Counted from the first letter of the stretch, positions 32,163 to 44,690 are shown. The stretch: 64,000 nucleotides of DNA from Epiperipatus broadwayi (GCA_028023455.1 JAQFVV010000030.1:2562501-2626500), one strand, 5' to 3'. The notes: generated by a model not told the origin, from the letters alone. A program made the numbers and translations.

Positions 32163-33185
32163 CACCTGGGTCTCGTTTTATGCGATAGATAAGTTCCACA
32201 GAAAACGTGCATTAAAAAAAATTGCACAAAAATAGACTTAACTTACCTTGAAAAATGGGGGATAGGGTCTGTAATTTTCAGAATTCGCATAAAAGCAAAG
32301 CAACAAGAAAAAATTACTTTAAAATTCGCATTAAAAAAATAAGGAAATAAAGTATGACATAAAAAATATCAAATATTTGAAAAAAATTGATACAAGACAA
32401 ACTTTTTACTTTTTTTTATTAACTACAGTATTATTGATGATATGCAGTTTGTTTGTAAACTCGTAAGAAATCAGATTCGTCGATGTGATGTAGCTTCTCC
32501 TTGAACGAAATCAAGAATCTCATCAATTATGCCCAGAGAAACTTGTTAGCCACTTTATTTTCCATTTCCCACTCTAAGTTTTCCCATATTCTGCTCCATC
32601 CCATTTACACAACTAGTGCCAATGTCAGTCTTGTGCTGTGTTAATGGTTTTCTGTTGACAACTGATTTTTACTACTGAAATAAATTTTAAATGTTCACAT
32701 TTTGTTTCTATATTTAAAAAATGAGATTGTAGTCAAAACAAAAAGATTATACATTATCATTAGAAATATTATTTTCAGTTTACAAAATCTACGTTATTTA
32801 TTTTAAAAATCGACATTATTTATTTCTGTTATACCTAATAAAACACATTTAAAAGTTTAAAATTTTTGGATATTTATTGCGATATTTTTATATGTAAGTA
32901 TAAATCTATTATTATTATTTACTCATTAGTATAAGTAAGTTATTTACATAGAAGCTAAAATTCTAAATACAGCTTCAAGCCATATTCACGTTAGCTGTTA
33001 TCTGCTAATATAACGTTTTTGTTTTTTTTTTTTAAAAAGTATTTCAAGTCAAAATAAGTTATTAATAATTTAAATTTTTTTATATCTAATAAATATAGTG
33101 AAATATGAAAAATATTAAGAAGAAACATGACTTGCATAACTTCAAAATCGCATTAAAATAATCCGCATAAAACGAGACCCAGATG
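32163..33185. mobile_element. pogo/Tigger-like DNA transposon remnant (~1.02 kb)
   Basis: Left end CACCTGGGTCTCGTTTTATG and right end CATAAAACGAGACCCAGATG are inverted copies over about 22 bases with one mismatch. They are flanked by TA at 32161-32162 and 33186-33187, the target duplication of the Tc1/mariner group. The subterminal part (ataagttccacagaaaac...) also resembles pogo/Tigger ends. There is no transposase frame. The interior is composite. 32.50-32.62 kb resembles the 3' region of the LINE at 6.3-6.44 kb, and 32664-33085 matches the repeat at 3765-4205. Confidence 0.8.
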
Positions 33186-33187
33186 TA

Positions 33188-35140
33188 TTCTTATTTGTCT
33201 TTCAAAACATACATAAAATAAGGTCAACTACAAATGCCCAGTTTTATTTAAACATAAATTAATTGTAAATTTATTTTTTTTCATACAAAATGGTAGATTT
33301 TTTTAAAAATTGCATTATTTAATCAATATATAATGTTGTAATACAATAAATGTGCACTTAACAAAAATCTTTCACAGTCTCAATCTGCTATTTAGTTGTT
33401 AGTTCTTTTATGACAATAATGATAAACACCATTGCCATTTTAGGCTAAATAGGCATGACAAAGTAGTGTAAACTGCTCTTAGTGTTTTTTTATCATCATA
33501 GCCAGCTTAACACAAAGCATTTCACATTTGACTTTATTCTGCAGATTGTTTTGCCACAAATTTGCCAATGTATTTTCACTGACAATTAATTTGCTCATAA
33601 AAATTCTTTAGTAACATTAATGAACAAAGATCACCAACTGGAAAACTTACTTCCACTAAAAATAAATGGCTAGTATTTTGAGATCACAAAATCTTTTCAA
33701 TTTGAGGACACAAGGTTCTTTTTTGCTTTTTTTACTGTCTCTTTTCATATTATGAGGTTTTCCCCATCCTTGATATGTTGGTGATAACATCTGTGGTAAA
33801 ACATGTTCCATAGAATTATATTTATTTTAAAACTTTATAGAACTGTATTTATTTTAAAACTGTTTTATAAAAAGCAATCATCATCCCCCCCCTCCAATTT
33901 TTGGACAATAGTGTCTATGGAAAAACATCCTAATTATTTTTTTTTACTCTATTTTATAAAATTAAAATATTTTATTGTAAAAGTATAAATATATTTATTT
34001 TTAATCTACTTTATAAAAATTATAAAACTTTAATATTACAAGGAAATGTTCTATTTTTCAATTATGAAATATATGTAAACATCAATTTTTTTGACTATTA
34101 TTTAAATATGAGTAAATGTCATAAAAATACAAATGTTTCACTATTTACATATTTATTTTTAGAATACTCTATAAAAATTAAAAACTTTGCTTTCATATAT
34201 AAATGTTCAATTTGTTGATTATTAATTAAATACAGGTAAATTTTCAATTATGGGGAAAAGTTCTAAAATTTATCAATTAGTTTCAGTGTCTCCACAGTCT
34301 GTAAATGCAGAAACAAAAAGTGAGAACAGAACATAGACTGTATCAACATCCTCGAATATTGCATGACTTGAGCAACTAACCATTCAATTATTTTAGCTCA
34401 ATGGGATATAACTGACACTGAGATTCATTAATTGATGAGTAGCATAAAAATGTCTACAGTAACTGTATGGAATGATTATGCTCAATCTGCTATTATGGTG
34501 ATCAGACATCACATGATTTGAGCAATTAACCATTATGATTTGGTTTGTTTAATGTAGTGCAGATAAAAAACAATTGTAATGTTTGCACAATTGGTATATA
34601 TTTTTCAAAATTTCAGCAAACTTTTTTGTAACTTTTAATCTTTTAATTGTACAATTACTATATGTAATTATGAATATTTACTAAATAATTCATAACTTTC
34701 TCTGCTTGCTATTATTATATTAGGAACAACTCCAGTTTACTATAGAACCATCTGTTATAAGTTTGAGTAATCAGTGGGACACTGTATGATAGGATTTTAT
34801 CCATATCTTCAGTAAAGTAAATAGTGATTTATAGCTTCTAAATTCAGTTTATTAATTGCAAGCATGGGATTATGATTCATTTGTGGATATATATTATTTT
34901 TGCTCAATAGTCAGTCAAAGATGCATAATGTAATAATAGAGATTAAAATATTGTTGTTGGCTTAGTCTCTAATCTGTATAATTACTAATTGTCTTGGATT
35001 CAGAGATTCAGAATCTTAAGATCTCTGAATCTCAGTGTGTGTGAGTGCATATTGTTCTCTTTAGTAAAAGTGAATATTACACTTTTTCTAGACTAAAATA
35101 CACAGTGAAGTAATCTTAATGCAATTATTAATGTTATAAT
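33188..35140. other. AT-rich spacer
   Basis: No gene. A short motif, catga(c/t)ttgagcaa(c/t)taaccatt, occurs at about 34365 and 34515. A hairpin of attcagagat with atctctgaat lies at about 35001-35032. The C-rich run at 33885-33892 and an AT-rich open frame at 33803-33988 look incidental. Confidence 0.4.
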
Positions 35141-35143
35141 TGC

Positions 35144-35395
35144 TCATTGGATGTCAACGGTTTTACATTTTTTGAATAATCCTTTAAATTCACTTCCACA
35201 TTTTTTATTTACAGTTGAGTTTCTGCCTTCAATTGAAAATTGCCAAGTGTTTTTAGTCTGATAATCATTATTTTGAGATGGATTTAAGATGGTTCCACTC
35301 TGTTGTACCAGAAGATATTCTGAGAAGCAAAGAAAACCAAGTTTATACCCCACATTATCTAGTAAGTTTGAAAAGAGTTGATTTTCGTGTACCAA
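35144..35395 (-). CDS. Candidate exon or pseudogene fragment (minus strand)
   Basis: Minus-strand open frame of 83 codons with unusually protein-like composition: LDNVGYKLGFLCFSEYLLVQ, then SGTILNPSQNNDYQTKNTWQ, ending in a stop after KCKTVDIQ. Inside it is a strong acceptor (ttttctttgcttctcag) that would start an exon at EYLLVQQ. A weak donor (tcaact|gtaaat) would end it. The frame can be read either as a terminal exon with its own stop or as an internal exon. Product not recognised. A stop lies shortly upstream of the open frame. Confidence 0.35.
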   Translation of the reverse strand: MVHENQLFSNLLDNVGYKLGFLCFSEYLLVQQSGTILNPSQNNDYQTKNTWQFSIEGRNSTVNKKCGSEFKGLFKKCKTVDIQ

Positions 35396-37651
35396 TTTTA
35401 TGTTTTACAAGTTTCTTTAGTGATTTAATGTATTATCATACATGAACATTGGGATGATAGCATTTTAATTGTAGTTGTTTATTGGACTACTTTCATATTA
35501 ACTTGTGTATTATTACTAACAATTAAATATGAGTGCTCTTTGCATGCCAAACTATACGAGAATAGCGGCATCATTAAGTTTCATTTTTTCTGGGGGAAAA
35601 AAATATCCCCCCCCTCCCCAACAAAACAATGTTATAATGTCTTTGAAATCATGAGAAATAGTACTCTTTATTTAAAAAAGCAAGCAATGAAAATATTTTT
35701 ATAACCAGTAATATTACAGCTGAGAAATAAATAATATATTTAAAAATATGAAAAGAAAATAATTTATTTTGAAAATGAACCTAAAGTAAGTCTTCGTGGA
35801 AAATGTTACGTGCAGGAGTGAAAATTATATTTATTTAAAAAAAGTTAGAATTATTCTAAAAACATTCAACAATTCAGATCTGGAAATACTCCAGCATATA
35901 ACAATATTGTATAGGTCAAAATCAACCTGCAAGCATAGTCAACTACAATCACCAGAGAGTGCCATTAGATTTATTATCTAGAATTTCCTATTTATGTTAG
36001 TAAGTGGTGTCATTCAGCAGAGTCGGGTCTTGTTAGATATTCATACATTGGTCCCTACAGACATTTATTTAAAATTTACAAGTGAAGATATATAGCCACA
36101 AACTTCATGGACTCTGCAACCATTTCCAATATTAATTATATCCGCTAGCTCACTGAAAGTTACTGGATTCCTTGACATAAAGCATTGACTATTATATACG
36201 ATACTACCATGAGTCTTATAATAATTAAAGAAAAAAATTCTGAATTCAGTAGATTAACAATTTATATTATTATTGTATAAGATATATAAATACATTACAA
36301 ATGCATTTGGCAAATAATATGTATATATATTTATAACACAAAGCAATATTTCATGTATTGTTTCAAATTTTTCAATAATTGATTTATTTCATTAAACTTA
36401 ACACTGGTGGACATACTTATTAAAGTATGCTATAATTCAACATGACTGTATCCATCATAATTACTGAGAGAGTTTCTGATCTAAATAGTTCTAACACGCA
36501 TTCATTTACCATGCTGGATTATCATTTGAGAAATATGCAACAAAGGCATACAATAAATTTAACACATACAATATTAATGATATATATTAACAACATAAAA
36601 ACATGCATGATTAATTAAAACTCTTCTGTTGCTATATATATAATCAAATTTGTAAGGTGCATAATTTTATCAAATGCATTCCAAATCTTTAAACAAATTC
36701 TATAGATAAAAACTACATGTAACATCAAAATAGATTCTAATTAAGTTTTTAACAATTTTTACTATATTTATATAACAATCCCACACTCATATATAATTTT
36801 CATAAGCAACCAACATGATATTCAGATTCTTCCTCTTTAACATTTGATCTGAATAAATACTTTTGAATTTAATCTAATGATGAGTGGCATCTGGATTATT
36901 ATTGATTTGTTTATTATAGCAGTTAAGTTAAAATGATTTAGAGCTGTATTATCACAATTCACTCTTGTTTCAAAAATTTTTAATACAAATGTAAATAACT
37001 ATTGTTAATCAGTTCTAAAAACTAATTTAAACTAAATACATGTATAATATATAAAAACATAATAAAAGATTATATTTGAAAGTCTTTAGTTATGAAAAGT
37101 TGATTAAAGTTACAATGGAAAAGTTAATAAATTCAAACACTCATGTACTTTGAATTTGTCACAGTCAGTTTCCATTTTAGTTTGTAGTGCCACATATATA
37201 TATATATGCCATTTACCCAGGTAGGATTTAGGGTAAACTATCTATCATAAAGCTTCCCAAATATGTTAGGTTTTAATTTTGTCACATCAGTCAGCATTTT
37301 CACTTTTGATGGAAGAATGACACCAGCACACAAAGTTAAAGAAAATAAAGCAAGAGCTAATTTTTTTTTTTTCAGAACTGTTTATATACAAGACTTATCT
37401 CATGGAATTTTAATTACTAAGAAAAAAAACTGAAAAAATTTACTTTTGATATTAATTGCAATATTCACAATTGAAATCTACATTTTAACAAATTCAACTC
37501 TATAGATTAAAATATTAAATTACTTAGTTTTCCTTTGATAACAGATAGAATAACTTGATTTTAATTATATATTATGTTAATTAAAAATAAAAACTTCCTC
37601 CTATACTATTTTTAATTAATCCATTAATTATTCTCAAAAAATAAAAACCAT
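35396..37651. other. AT-rich spacer with minor patches
   Basis: A C run (cccccccctcccc) lies near 35609. At about 35.93-36.2 kb a less AT-biased patch includes agagtgccattagatttatt, loosely matching 9.65 kb, and might be an LTR trace. A TA run sits at 37192-37207. Nothing else is supported. Confidence 0.35.
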
Positions 37652-37659
37652 TATCTTTT

Positions 37660-38233
37660 GCTGTGTGTGTGTCAAAACTGGAAGTGTTAAAAAAGGGCAA
37701 GTAAACATAGAAATAGAAAATGGATTAAGCAGATAATTAATGAACTAATCAATAAGAGGTTTTCTCTTGAGGATGGTGTGTTAATAAACAAATAGAAAAC
37801 GGATTGAGCAGGCAGTTAATAAACAAACCAATAATAGAATAGGAAGTGTTCTCTAAGGACTATGTGTTCTATAAATTCCTGTTAGCAGATTAGCCTGTGT
37901 CTTCATTAAGTCTTGCTATCAACATATATCCAGAATTATAGTGTACTTAAACTCTGCAATCATTAACCCAGTAGAATCTTTGTTGAAAGGGAATGTAGGT
38001 ATTAAAGTGGCCACACTGGTATATATTATTTTTGTATGCTTTATAGCTCTAATTGTAAATAATTAGTATTATACTAACTGTTATCTTTTATAAATTATGA
38101 AGTATATTATATATATATAATTGTATAAATGCTATCAATCTTAATTATATAAATTCATGTTACTGTTACTAAATAAGAAATAAGTAAACATGCTCTTTGT
38201 GTCTCATTTTTATTGGTCCCGATTAATCGCAGC
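37660..38233 (+). repeat. Ty3/gypsy element, 5' LTR
   Basis: This aligns along its length with 41736-42206. Shared blocks include gttagca-attagcctgtgtc, aacccagtagaat, gctctaattgtaaata and aataagaaataa, with the same order and spacing. It begins GCTGTG and ends near GCAG, short inverted ends. It is ~100 bp longer than the 3' LTR because an internal block (aaatagaaaa-ggatt-agcag) is duplicated at a 79-bp offset (37711 and 37790). The direct flank tatctttt (37652-37659) recurs right after the 3' LTR (42207-42214), a candidate target duplication. Confidence 0.8.
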
Positions 38234-39200
38234 TTGGCAATTGAAAAAAAAAAAAGCATGTATCTAAAAAGTTGAGGTATGAAAGCACTGAGCAGAAAAC
38301 TAGTATTAGGCATTAGAGAATTGATAGAGATAATGAATATGGCAATTGCTTCGGTAGGTATAGGAGAATTTGATAGCCATCCCTCCAAGTAGCTCGTTTA
38401 CTCAACTCGTATAGTTAAATATTTCATAGTATACAAAATGAAAGATATTTTTAAAATCACTATATTTGCTTTTCAGGGGTCCAAGATTGATTGAAGTCAC
38501 AAACTGATTATGTGAATCTGATGACCCCAATAATTTTACTTATGCTGAAATTATTAAGTGGCTAAACAACCATTTTAGTCCCAAACCATCAGAACATATA
38601 TCCAGGGAAGAAAAAAAATGAAAACTCAAATTTGAAATGTTTTGGCTGCAGAAAGGCTGGTCTTCTTGCATAAGAATGCGAGATGTAACCATTGTAGAAA
38701 GGGGACATCTAGCAAAAGTTTGCCAAACTAAAATTAAATCAAGAATAAATAGAGATTTTATTGAGAAACAAAATGAGAAAGCCTGAACAGCTCACTGAAA
38801 TCCATAAGGCAGAGATTGGTAATTGTAAGCTAATAATGTTAATAGTAAAAATACATGGAAAGTCAGTCGAAATTGAAATAGATAGTGGGATAAGTATATC
38901 AGTAATATCTCAGGGGACTAGGTCAATCTAATTGTGGAACTAAAAAATAGAGAATTGAAAGCATGGGATAAGGGACGAGAGAAGCAAATGGAAATTCCAT
39001 TAATATAGAATGATAAAAGTCATGATAACACCAAACTATCATCATGAAACCCTAGATTTACATATTGTAAAAAGTAATATAACACCATTGATCAGTAGGG
39101 AAAGGTTCGCCCCATTAGGGATTTAAATATGTGTATTGAACAAAATGCAAGTAGAAAGAGAACTAACGGATAAATTTCCCAAACTATTTGCGGCAGCGGA
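38234..39200 (+). pseudogene. Ty3/gypsy gag end and protease
   Basis: At about 38520-38600 a Gag fragment resembles the ...PNNFTYAEIIKWLNNHFSPKPS... capsid C-terminal block. Two CCHC zinc knuckles follow, both damaged: the first (38635-38679) has KCFGCRKAGLLA with the His replaced and a stop, and the second (38684-38723) has CNHCRKG then, after a frameshift, GHLAKVC. The protease active site appears at 38870-38900 as IEIDSGISISVIS (the usual DTG/DSG triad as DSG). Most upstream gag is missing or unrecognisable. A primer-binding site after the LTR could not be defined. Confidence 0.75.
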
Positions 39201-40560
39201 AAATTAAACACAAAACCTATTGAAACTAGCTGCCATGAAGGAACAAAATCTATTTGTTTCATACCGAAAAAAATTATGTTTGCCCAAAGACTCCAAGTTA
39301 AAGAATCTCTAAGTTAATTATTGGAGAAAAGGATGCTAATGCCCATAGAGGAAGTAGAATGGGCCACATCTATTGTTATTACAAAACAAAATGGTCAAAT
39401 ATGTATATGCAGAATCTACAGATTGACCATCAGTAAATGTATAGAGAAAAGCCAGTACCCTGTGCCAAACATCAGAGAACTTTTAGCCAGTCCAAAGGGA
39501 GCTACGCACTGTGCAAAACTGGATCTGAACACAGCCTTCCACCAGATCCCATTGTCAAAAGAAGCTGCAGCCATGTTGATCATTGCTATACATAAGAGCT
39601 TGTACAAGTATCTTTTGGGAATAATTAGACTCAATTATCTTCCAAGCCAAAATGGATACTTTATTGGAAGGCCTGGATAGGGTTATACCGTATTTCGATG
39701 ATATCATTAATAATAGTGATTCAAGGAATTCGCTGAAAGAGAAGCTAATGAGGGCATGCAAAAGATTGAAAAAAATTAGAATAATGCATTTGGGATGTGA
39801 ATGAAATAAAGTTTCTAGATCATGTCATCTCTGATAGGGGGATCCAACCTAACCTCCCCAAAAACCATGGTCACAATGAATGTCCAAACCTTAAAAAACA
39901 TGAAACTCCAAACATTCTTAGGTTTAATCAATTTGAAAATTTTATTAAAACAAGGTGAATGTAGCTAAAAAAGAATCAAAAATGGACCTGGGAAAGTCGT
40001 AATAGGGCTCTTCCCAGAAGCTCAAGTCACTGCTTGCTTTGAATTAGCTATTAGTATATTATGATCAGAATCTCAATCTAACATTAACTACAAACATATC
40101 AGAGTATGGAATTGGGGTGGTTTTTAGTCACTCGTCAGAAGGAGAATGACTCATAGCATATATGTCAAGAACTTTAACGCTGGCAGAAAAGAATTACAGC
40201 CAACTTGACAAAAAAGTACTAGCCATTGTTGTTGTGGTGCTGAAATTCCACCAGCATATATGAAAGGCAAATCCAAATCACAGATCACCGCTATCTCCTA
40301 GATATTATAGCCTACAAACAAGCTGCTCCAGACTGACTACATGGATGGTTTATTGGTACAATTTACTGTCAGCCTATGAGTACAAATTATGCTACCGAAA
40401 GGTCACTCAAATTGGACAAGCTGATGCATTATCTCGTGTCTCTGATTCCACAAAAAAATGAACAATGATGTAGAAATAAATTTTTTAGATCACTAGAAAC
40501 CTGAGTTCAATCAACAGCAAATTTGTAGCCAACTGGACTCGAGAAACCACAGAATACAAA
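39201..40560 (+). pseudogene. Ty3/gypsy reverse transcriptase and RNase H
   Basis: The best-preserved piece is 39321-39680 (119 codons). It has EEVEWATSIVITKQNGQICI, YRLTISKCIEKSQYPVPNI and AKLDLNTAFHQIPLS, that is, RT motifs including the first catalytic Asp (KLDL). The frame then shifts, and the active-site YFDDI appears at 39691-39705 where YxDD is expected. RNase H follows at about 40045-40260 with YYDQNLNLTLTTNISEYGIG, SRTLTLAEKNYSQLDKKVLA and FHQHI, which fit the family except for changed catalytic surroundings. Stops and shifts throughout. Confidence 0.85.
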
Positions 40561-40599
40561 ATGCTGATTGTGTGGATTAGAAATGGATGGCCAAATAAA

Positions 40600-41735
40600 T
40601 GCCTACCTTATCTAAACTAATCATTATGGATGGCTCGCCAACAACTGTCAATGTTGAATGGATGTATTGTAAATGCTGACCAAGTTTTGATTCCACCTGT
40701 AGGTCATGGAAAAGTATTAAAACTAATTTACCAAGGACATCCTGGTATGGTGAGGGAGAAAGCTCTTGTTGGTAGTTATATATATTGGTCAGGTATGAGC
40801 AACGACAGAAAAACAAAAATGTGATGTCAGTCTACCTCAAATTCGCCCTGGAAAAAGTATTCATCCTGACCTAAAGAAAATAGACTGTGGAATTGTATAT
40901 ATATATATTGATTGTTAAGATCCGATTAATGGTAACATTATAGTTGTATTACTAGATGCTGTCTGCAAGTGGGCTGAATATAAATTTGTAAAAAGTACAA
41001 GTGCAACAGAAATTATATACACTCTTAAAGAAATCATTATGTATTTTGGTTCTCCAGAAGTACTTGTTTTTGATGATGGGGCTGGGTTCACTTCAGAGAA
41101 TTTAAAGCTTTTTGAAAGAGTGAGGAATATGACATGTGTTATCATTACAATATCACCCAGAATGAAATGGAATGGCAGAGAAGCTGGAGCAATAGTTGAT
41201 GTGGCAATGCTGCACCAACACATCACTCCATTCACAGCCATTAGTAAATCACTGGCAGAAGTATTGATGGGAAGAAAATTGAGAAACAAATTATCATCCT
41301 GCCAAAGAAGAAACAATCAACAAGAATTTCAGAAAATAGCTATTTCACTGGAAAAAAGATGTGGATAAGAGATAATCTACAGAAATTGTGGATAGAGGGC
41401 CAAATAAAAAAAATAATTTCAAATCATATCTTACTTAGGAACAACCTACAGACATCATGTAAATCACATTAGAAAAAACTGAGCTGAAACAAATGCAGAC
41501 ATTGATGCTGAAAGTTGTGAAACACCAACCAAAACTGAGAAAACCACATAAAAAGATTGTGTATAGACTCTTACATTACTAATACTGAGCCAGAAGAACC
41601 TGATGCAAGGGAATCAAGAACCAAAAGATTTTGACTTCATCACCAACTTCCAGTTTATATAAGGGACTATATTTAATAATCCAGAGAAAATTAAAAATGA
41701 ACAGTGTGGAATTTCTCAGGAGTAGGTGGGGTAGT
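40600..41735 (+). pseudogene. Ty3/gypsy integrase and 3' end of pol
   Basis: 40630-40824 carries the N-terminal zinc region with GHGKVLKLIYQGHPG (the H-x-H half) and SYIYWSGM. The Cys half is lost after a frameshift. The core begins at about 40920 (NGNIIVVLLDAVCKWAEY, first catalytic Asp). It continues in the 109-codon frame 41039-41368 with FGSPEVLVFDDGAGFTSENL (second Asp) and SPRMKWNGREAGAIVD (around the Glu). Just before the 3' LTR a purine-rich block, aggagtaggtggggta, is a plausible polypurine tract. Confidence 0.85.
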
Positions 41736-42206
41736 GCTGTTTGTGTGTGTACATCAAAACTGATTAAAAAGGGACAAGTAAACATTGAAATAGAAAATGG
41801 ATTGAGCAGGCAATTAATGAACTAGCCAATAATAAAGAAGTATCATACCTGTTAGCAAATTAGCCTGTGTCTTCATTAGAGTCTTGCTGTTAACATGTAT
41901 TCAGAATTAGTGTATTTTAATCTGCAGTAGTAACCCAGTAGAATTCCTGCTGAAGGTGAAGAAAGGGGGTGCAGGTATTAAAGAGACTACACTGGTCTAA
42001 ATTATTACTTTTGTACACCTTATGGCTCTAATTGTAAATAACCATTATTATACTAATTATTATCCTTTATAAATTATATATCATTATTATTATTTATGCA
42101 ATTTGCCATGTGTATATAATTGTATAAATTCATGTTAATGTTATTAAATAAGAAATAACTTAATGTGCCTCATTTTTATTGTGCCCTATTAATAATTAAT
42201 ATGTAG
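41736..42206 (+). repeat. Ty3/gypsy element, 3' LTR
   Basis: Partner of 37660-38233, starting GCTGTTTG after the polypurine tract. It has one copy of the block that is doubled in the 5' LTR and several small deletions. The two LTRs differ at many sites, so the insertion is old. The 8 bases after it (tatctttt) equal those before the 5' LTR, though chance agreement in AT-rich DNA cannot be excluded. Confidence 0.8.
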
Positions 42207-42365
42207 TATCTTTTAACTTAACAAAAAATCTAATTTTTCTTTAAATATTTTTTTTTATACAGAAATTTATTTATTTTTTTTGAAAGAAAAGTAAAAAAAC
42301 GTTTTTTTTTATTATCAAAAGTACAATTTTGTATCAAATATATATACATTGTGGACATATTTGCA

Positions 42366-42850
42366 AAAGATAAATAAACAAGGCAAAACTCTCCATACAG
42401 TAGTGCCACACTGTGCCAAGCAGAGTAATCAATGGATGCCAGAAGGCTTGTGCATAAAATCCCTATCTAATGCCTACTCATCCAATATCCCCAGACTAGC
42501 TTGTGGCCTTCGTCAGGAGCTTTGGATCTGAGAACACTGCACCTAGATCTTAGGATCTAATGCAACCCTCCAGCAACCACCTTTTATCTCTACTTAACCA
42601 TAAAACTATGAGAATGAAATTGAAAACACAAAAATATTTTCAATCTAAGCTCCTCACTGACGAAGGCACAAGCCAGAAACTAGTCTGGGGATATTGTATG
42701 AGTAGGCATTAGATAGGGATTTTATGCACAAGCTTTCTGACATCCATTGATTACTCTGCTTGGCACCGGGTGGCACTACTATATGGAGAGTTTTGCCTTG
42801 TTTATAAACAATTATGTGCTAGTATAAGAGATGGTGATTATGTGATGCTT
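42366..42850. repeat. Isolated inverted pair of the ribozyme satellite
   Basis: 42366-42650 is satellite in the 21-22 kb orientation, and 42651-42850 is satellite in the reverse orientation. About 160 bases (42368-42530 against 42650-42812) form near-complete inverted arms, both sharing changes absent from the main array (for example aagcagag for ccagagt). The pair therefore arose by inverted duplication of one copy. The left arm's hammerhead lacks an ~8-base block that includes GAAA (between two ctag repeats); the right arm's is complete. Confidence 0.85.
42643..42699 (+). ncRNA. Satellite hammerhead motif with compensatory stem II change
   Basis: CUGACGA at 42657-42663, GAAA at 42676-42679, GUC ending at 42685. 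The inner stem I helix UCCUCA/UGGGGA is complete. Stem II here is GGC/GCC with an ACAA loop, where the main array has AGC/GCU. That paired change (A-U to G-C) is what selection or descent on an RNA helix predicts. The A-A opposition next to stem II is retained. The outer stem I helix (AUCUAA/UUGUAU) keeps five of six pairs including one G-U. Confidence 0.7.
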
Positions 42851-44690
42851 AAAAGATAAATATAAAAGCTTTACTTATTCGCTTCTTGCTAGTTCTATTC
42901 TCTTATATTTGCTATTATATTGATTAGTCTTGTCTATCTTTCCAAACTACTTAAAATAAGAATTGAAATCTAATAATTCCATTTCAATGTATAATTGTTG
43001 GTATATATTTAAAGTAAATAATAGTAATATATCCAAAAACAGTTATAAAATAAACATATATTATGGGAATAATAACTATAAATAAAAAAACAAAATGTTA
43101 TAAACTTTAAATGTATTTAGAAATTCATACACTTATATATATATACACATAATGTTCCACATATTATGATTCAGAAAATCATATATATTCATTTATTTTT
43201 AAAAAATGCATACTCATACAAATCTACATATATGCATATCAAATATGAAACAAAATATCCAAATATCAGCAATAATAATTGTATGATAAATATAGCACAA
43301 AAGTTTTTTTCGTCAATGTTTTTTTTTTTTTTTACTTTTATCAATGTATTGGAACTATTTTAAAGCTTTGATTTATATTGCATGCATACTGACATCTATC
43401 TTTTTTATATATAAAATTAAATAGAGGCAGTTTTAACAATATATGCAAAAAAAAAAAAAAAATCGGTATAAATGTATACTATACAATTTTCCATTCATTT
43501 TTTATTAGCCAGTTATTATTTAAATTAATTCATATTTTATGTATATTCGTAATATATATTTATACAGGGATTTTGTTTTGTACCTATTGTTATAACTGAT
43601 TCTAATTAGTTTTATATATGAAAATAGATGTATATGCAATGTAAATTTGTGGTGTTAATCTTTAAAATAGTTCCAACACATTGACGAGGACAAAACTTAG
43701 ATACATTCACTGAAAAAAGTTTCATGTGTAATATTTTTTATTATTTATACAATTATTGCTGTTTTTAAATGTATGAAAGGCGGCATAATGGATTAAATTT
43801 TTTTCCCCATTTTTTATAATGTATATAGTTATTTGTGTACATTTAACATAAATTCATGTATACACTTATATAGACACACAGGTATATATATATGCTTTAA
43901 TACACAAATATATACTAATGTACATACATACTAAATGTGCATGCATATAATTAATGTGTTATTTATATAAAAATTTGCATATCTACACAAAATGTACACA
44001 TTTATATTATATGTACCAGGATATATTCAGTTTTCAACAGAGAGTAAAAACCTTCCAAAAGCAAACCCCCAATTTGTAGGAGCTATGGCTATCTAGTAGT
44101 TTAAATAGATTCATTTTTCACAAATTTAGAAATTATAATTATGTAACTAACAGTATATCACATTGGTTATAAATATATGTGTGGGTGTGTGATTTATGTA
44201 AAATAACATTCTTTTTTAATTGTTTTACAACATTTAGCACCATATTGAATATTTAAAAAATTGATTTGAGACCAATTTTCACAGTTATTAATAACTTGTT
44301 TTAATTATGTTACAGCAAAAAAATAGAAAAACCAAGGTAAAAAATAAGGTTAAGAAAAGAAGTGATCACTATTAAAAAAAAGTAAGAGAAAAAAAATAAA
44401 TTTCAATATCCAACAAAAGTACTATTCTATTGTTTGTTCATAATTTATCATTAATCAAGTTTAAAATTACATCTTCATTAATAATTTCTTTATATTCCTG
44501 ACAAAATTTCTTATTCAAACCATATATAATACTTCTTATCTGAGATAATCCATAGATAGCTTCAGAACTTACAAAAAAAAAAGCCATAAGAATTTGTCAT
44601 ATTTTATTGTACCCTGGAAGTAAAAAAATCTCAGGGCATCTATAAATAAAAAGATTCTTCTTAATAAAATATACAAAAATCATTTCCAGA
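42851..44690. other. AT-rich spacer
   Basis: Numerous TA and A/T runs (for example 43320-43333, 43448-43462). No coding frame, SINE or terminal repeat is recognised. Confidence 0.45.

Noticed and set aside
40915-41316. 133-codon minus-strand open frame
   Set aside because: Antisense to the gypsy integrase, which is supported by DDE motifs on the plus strand.
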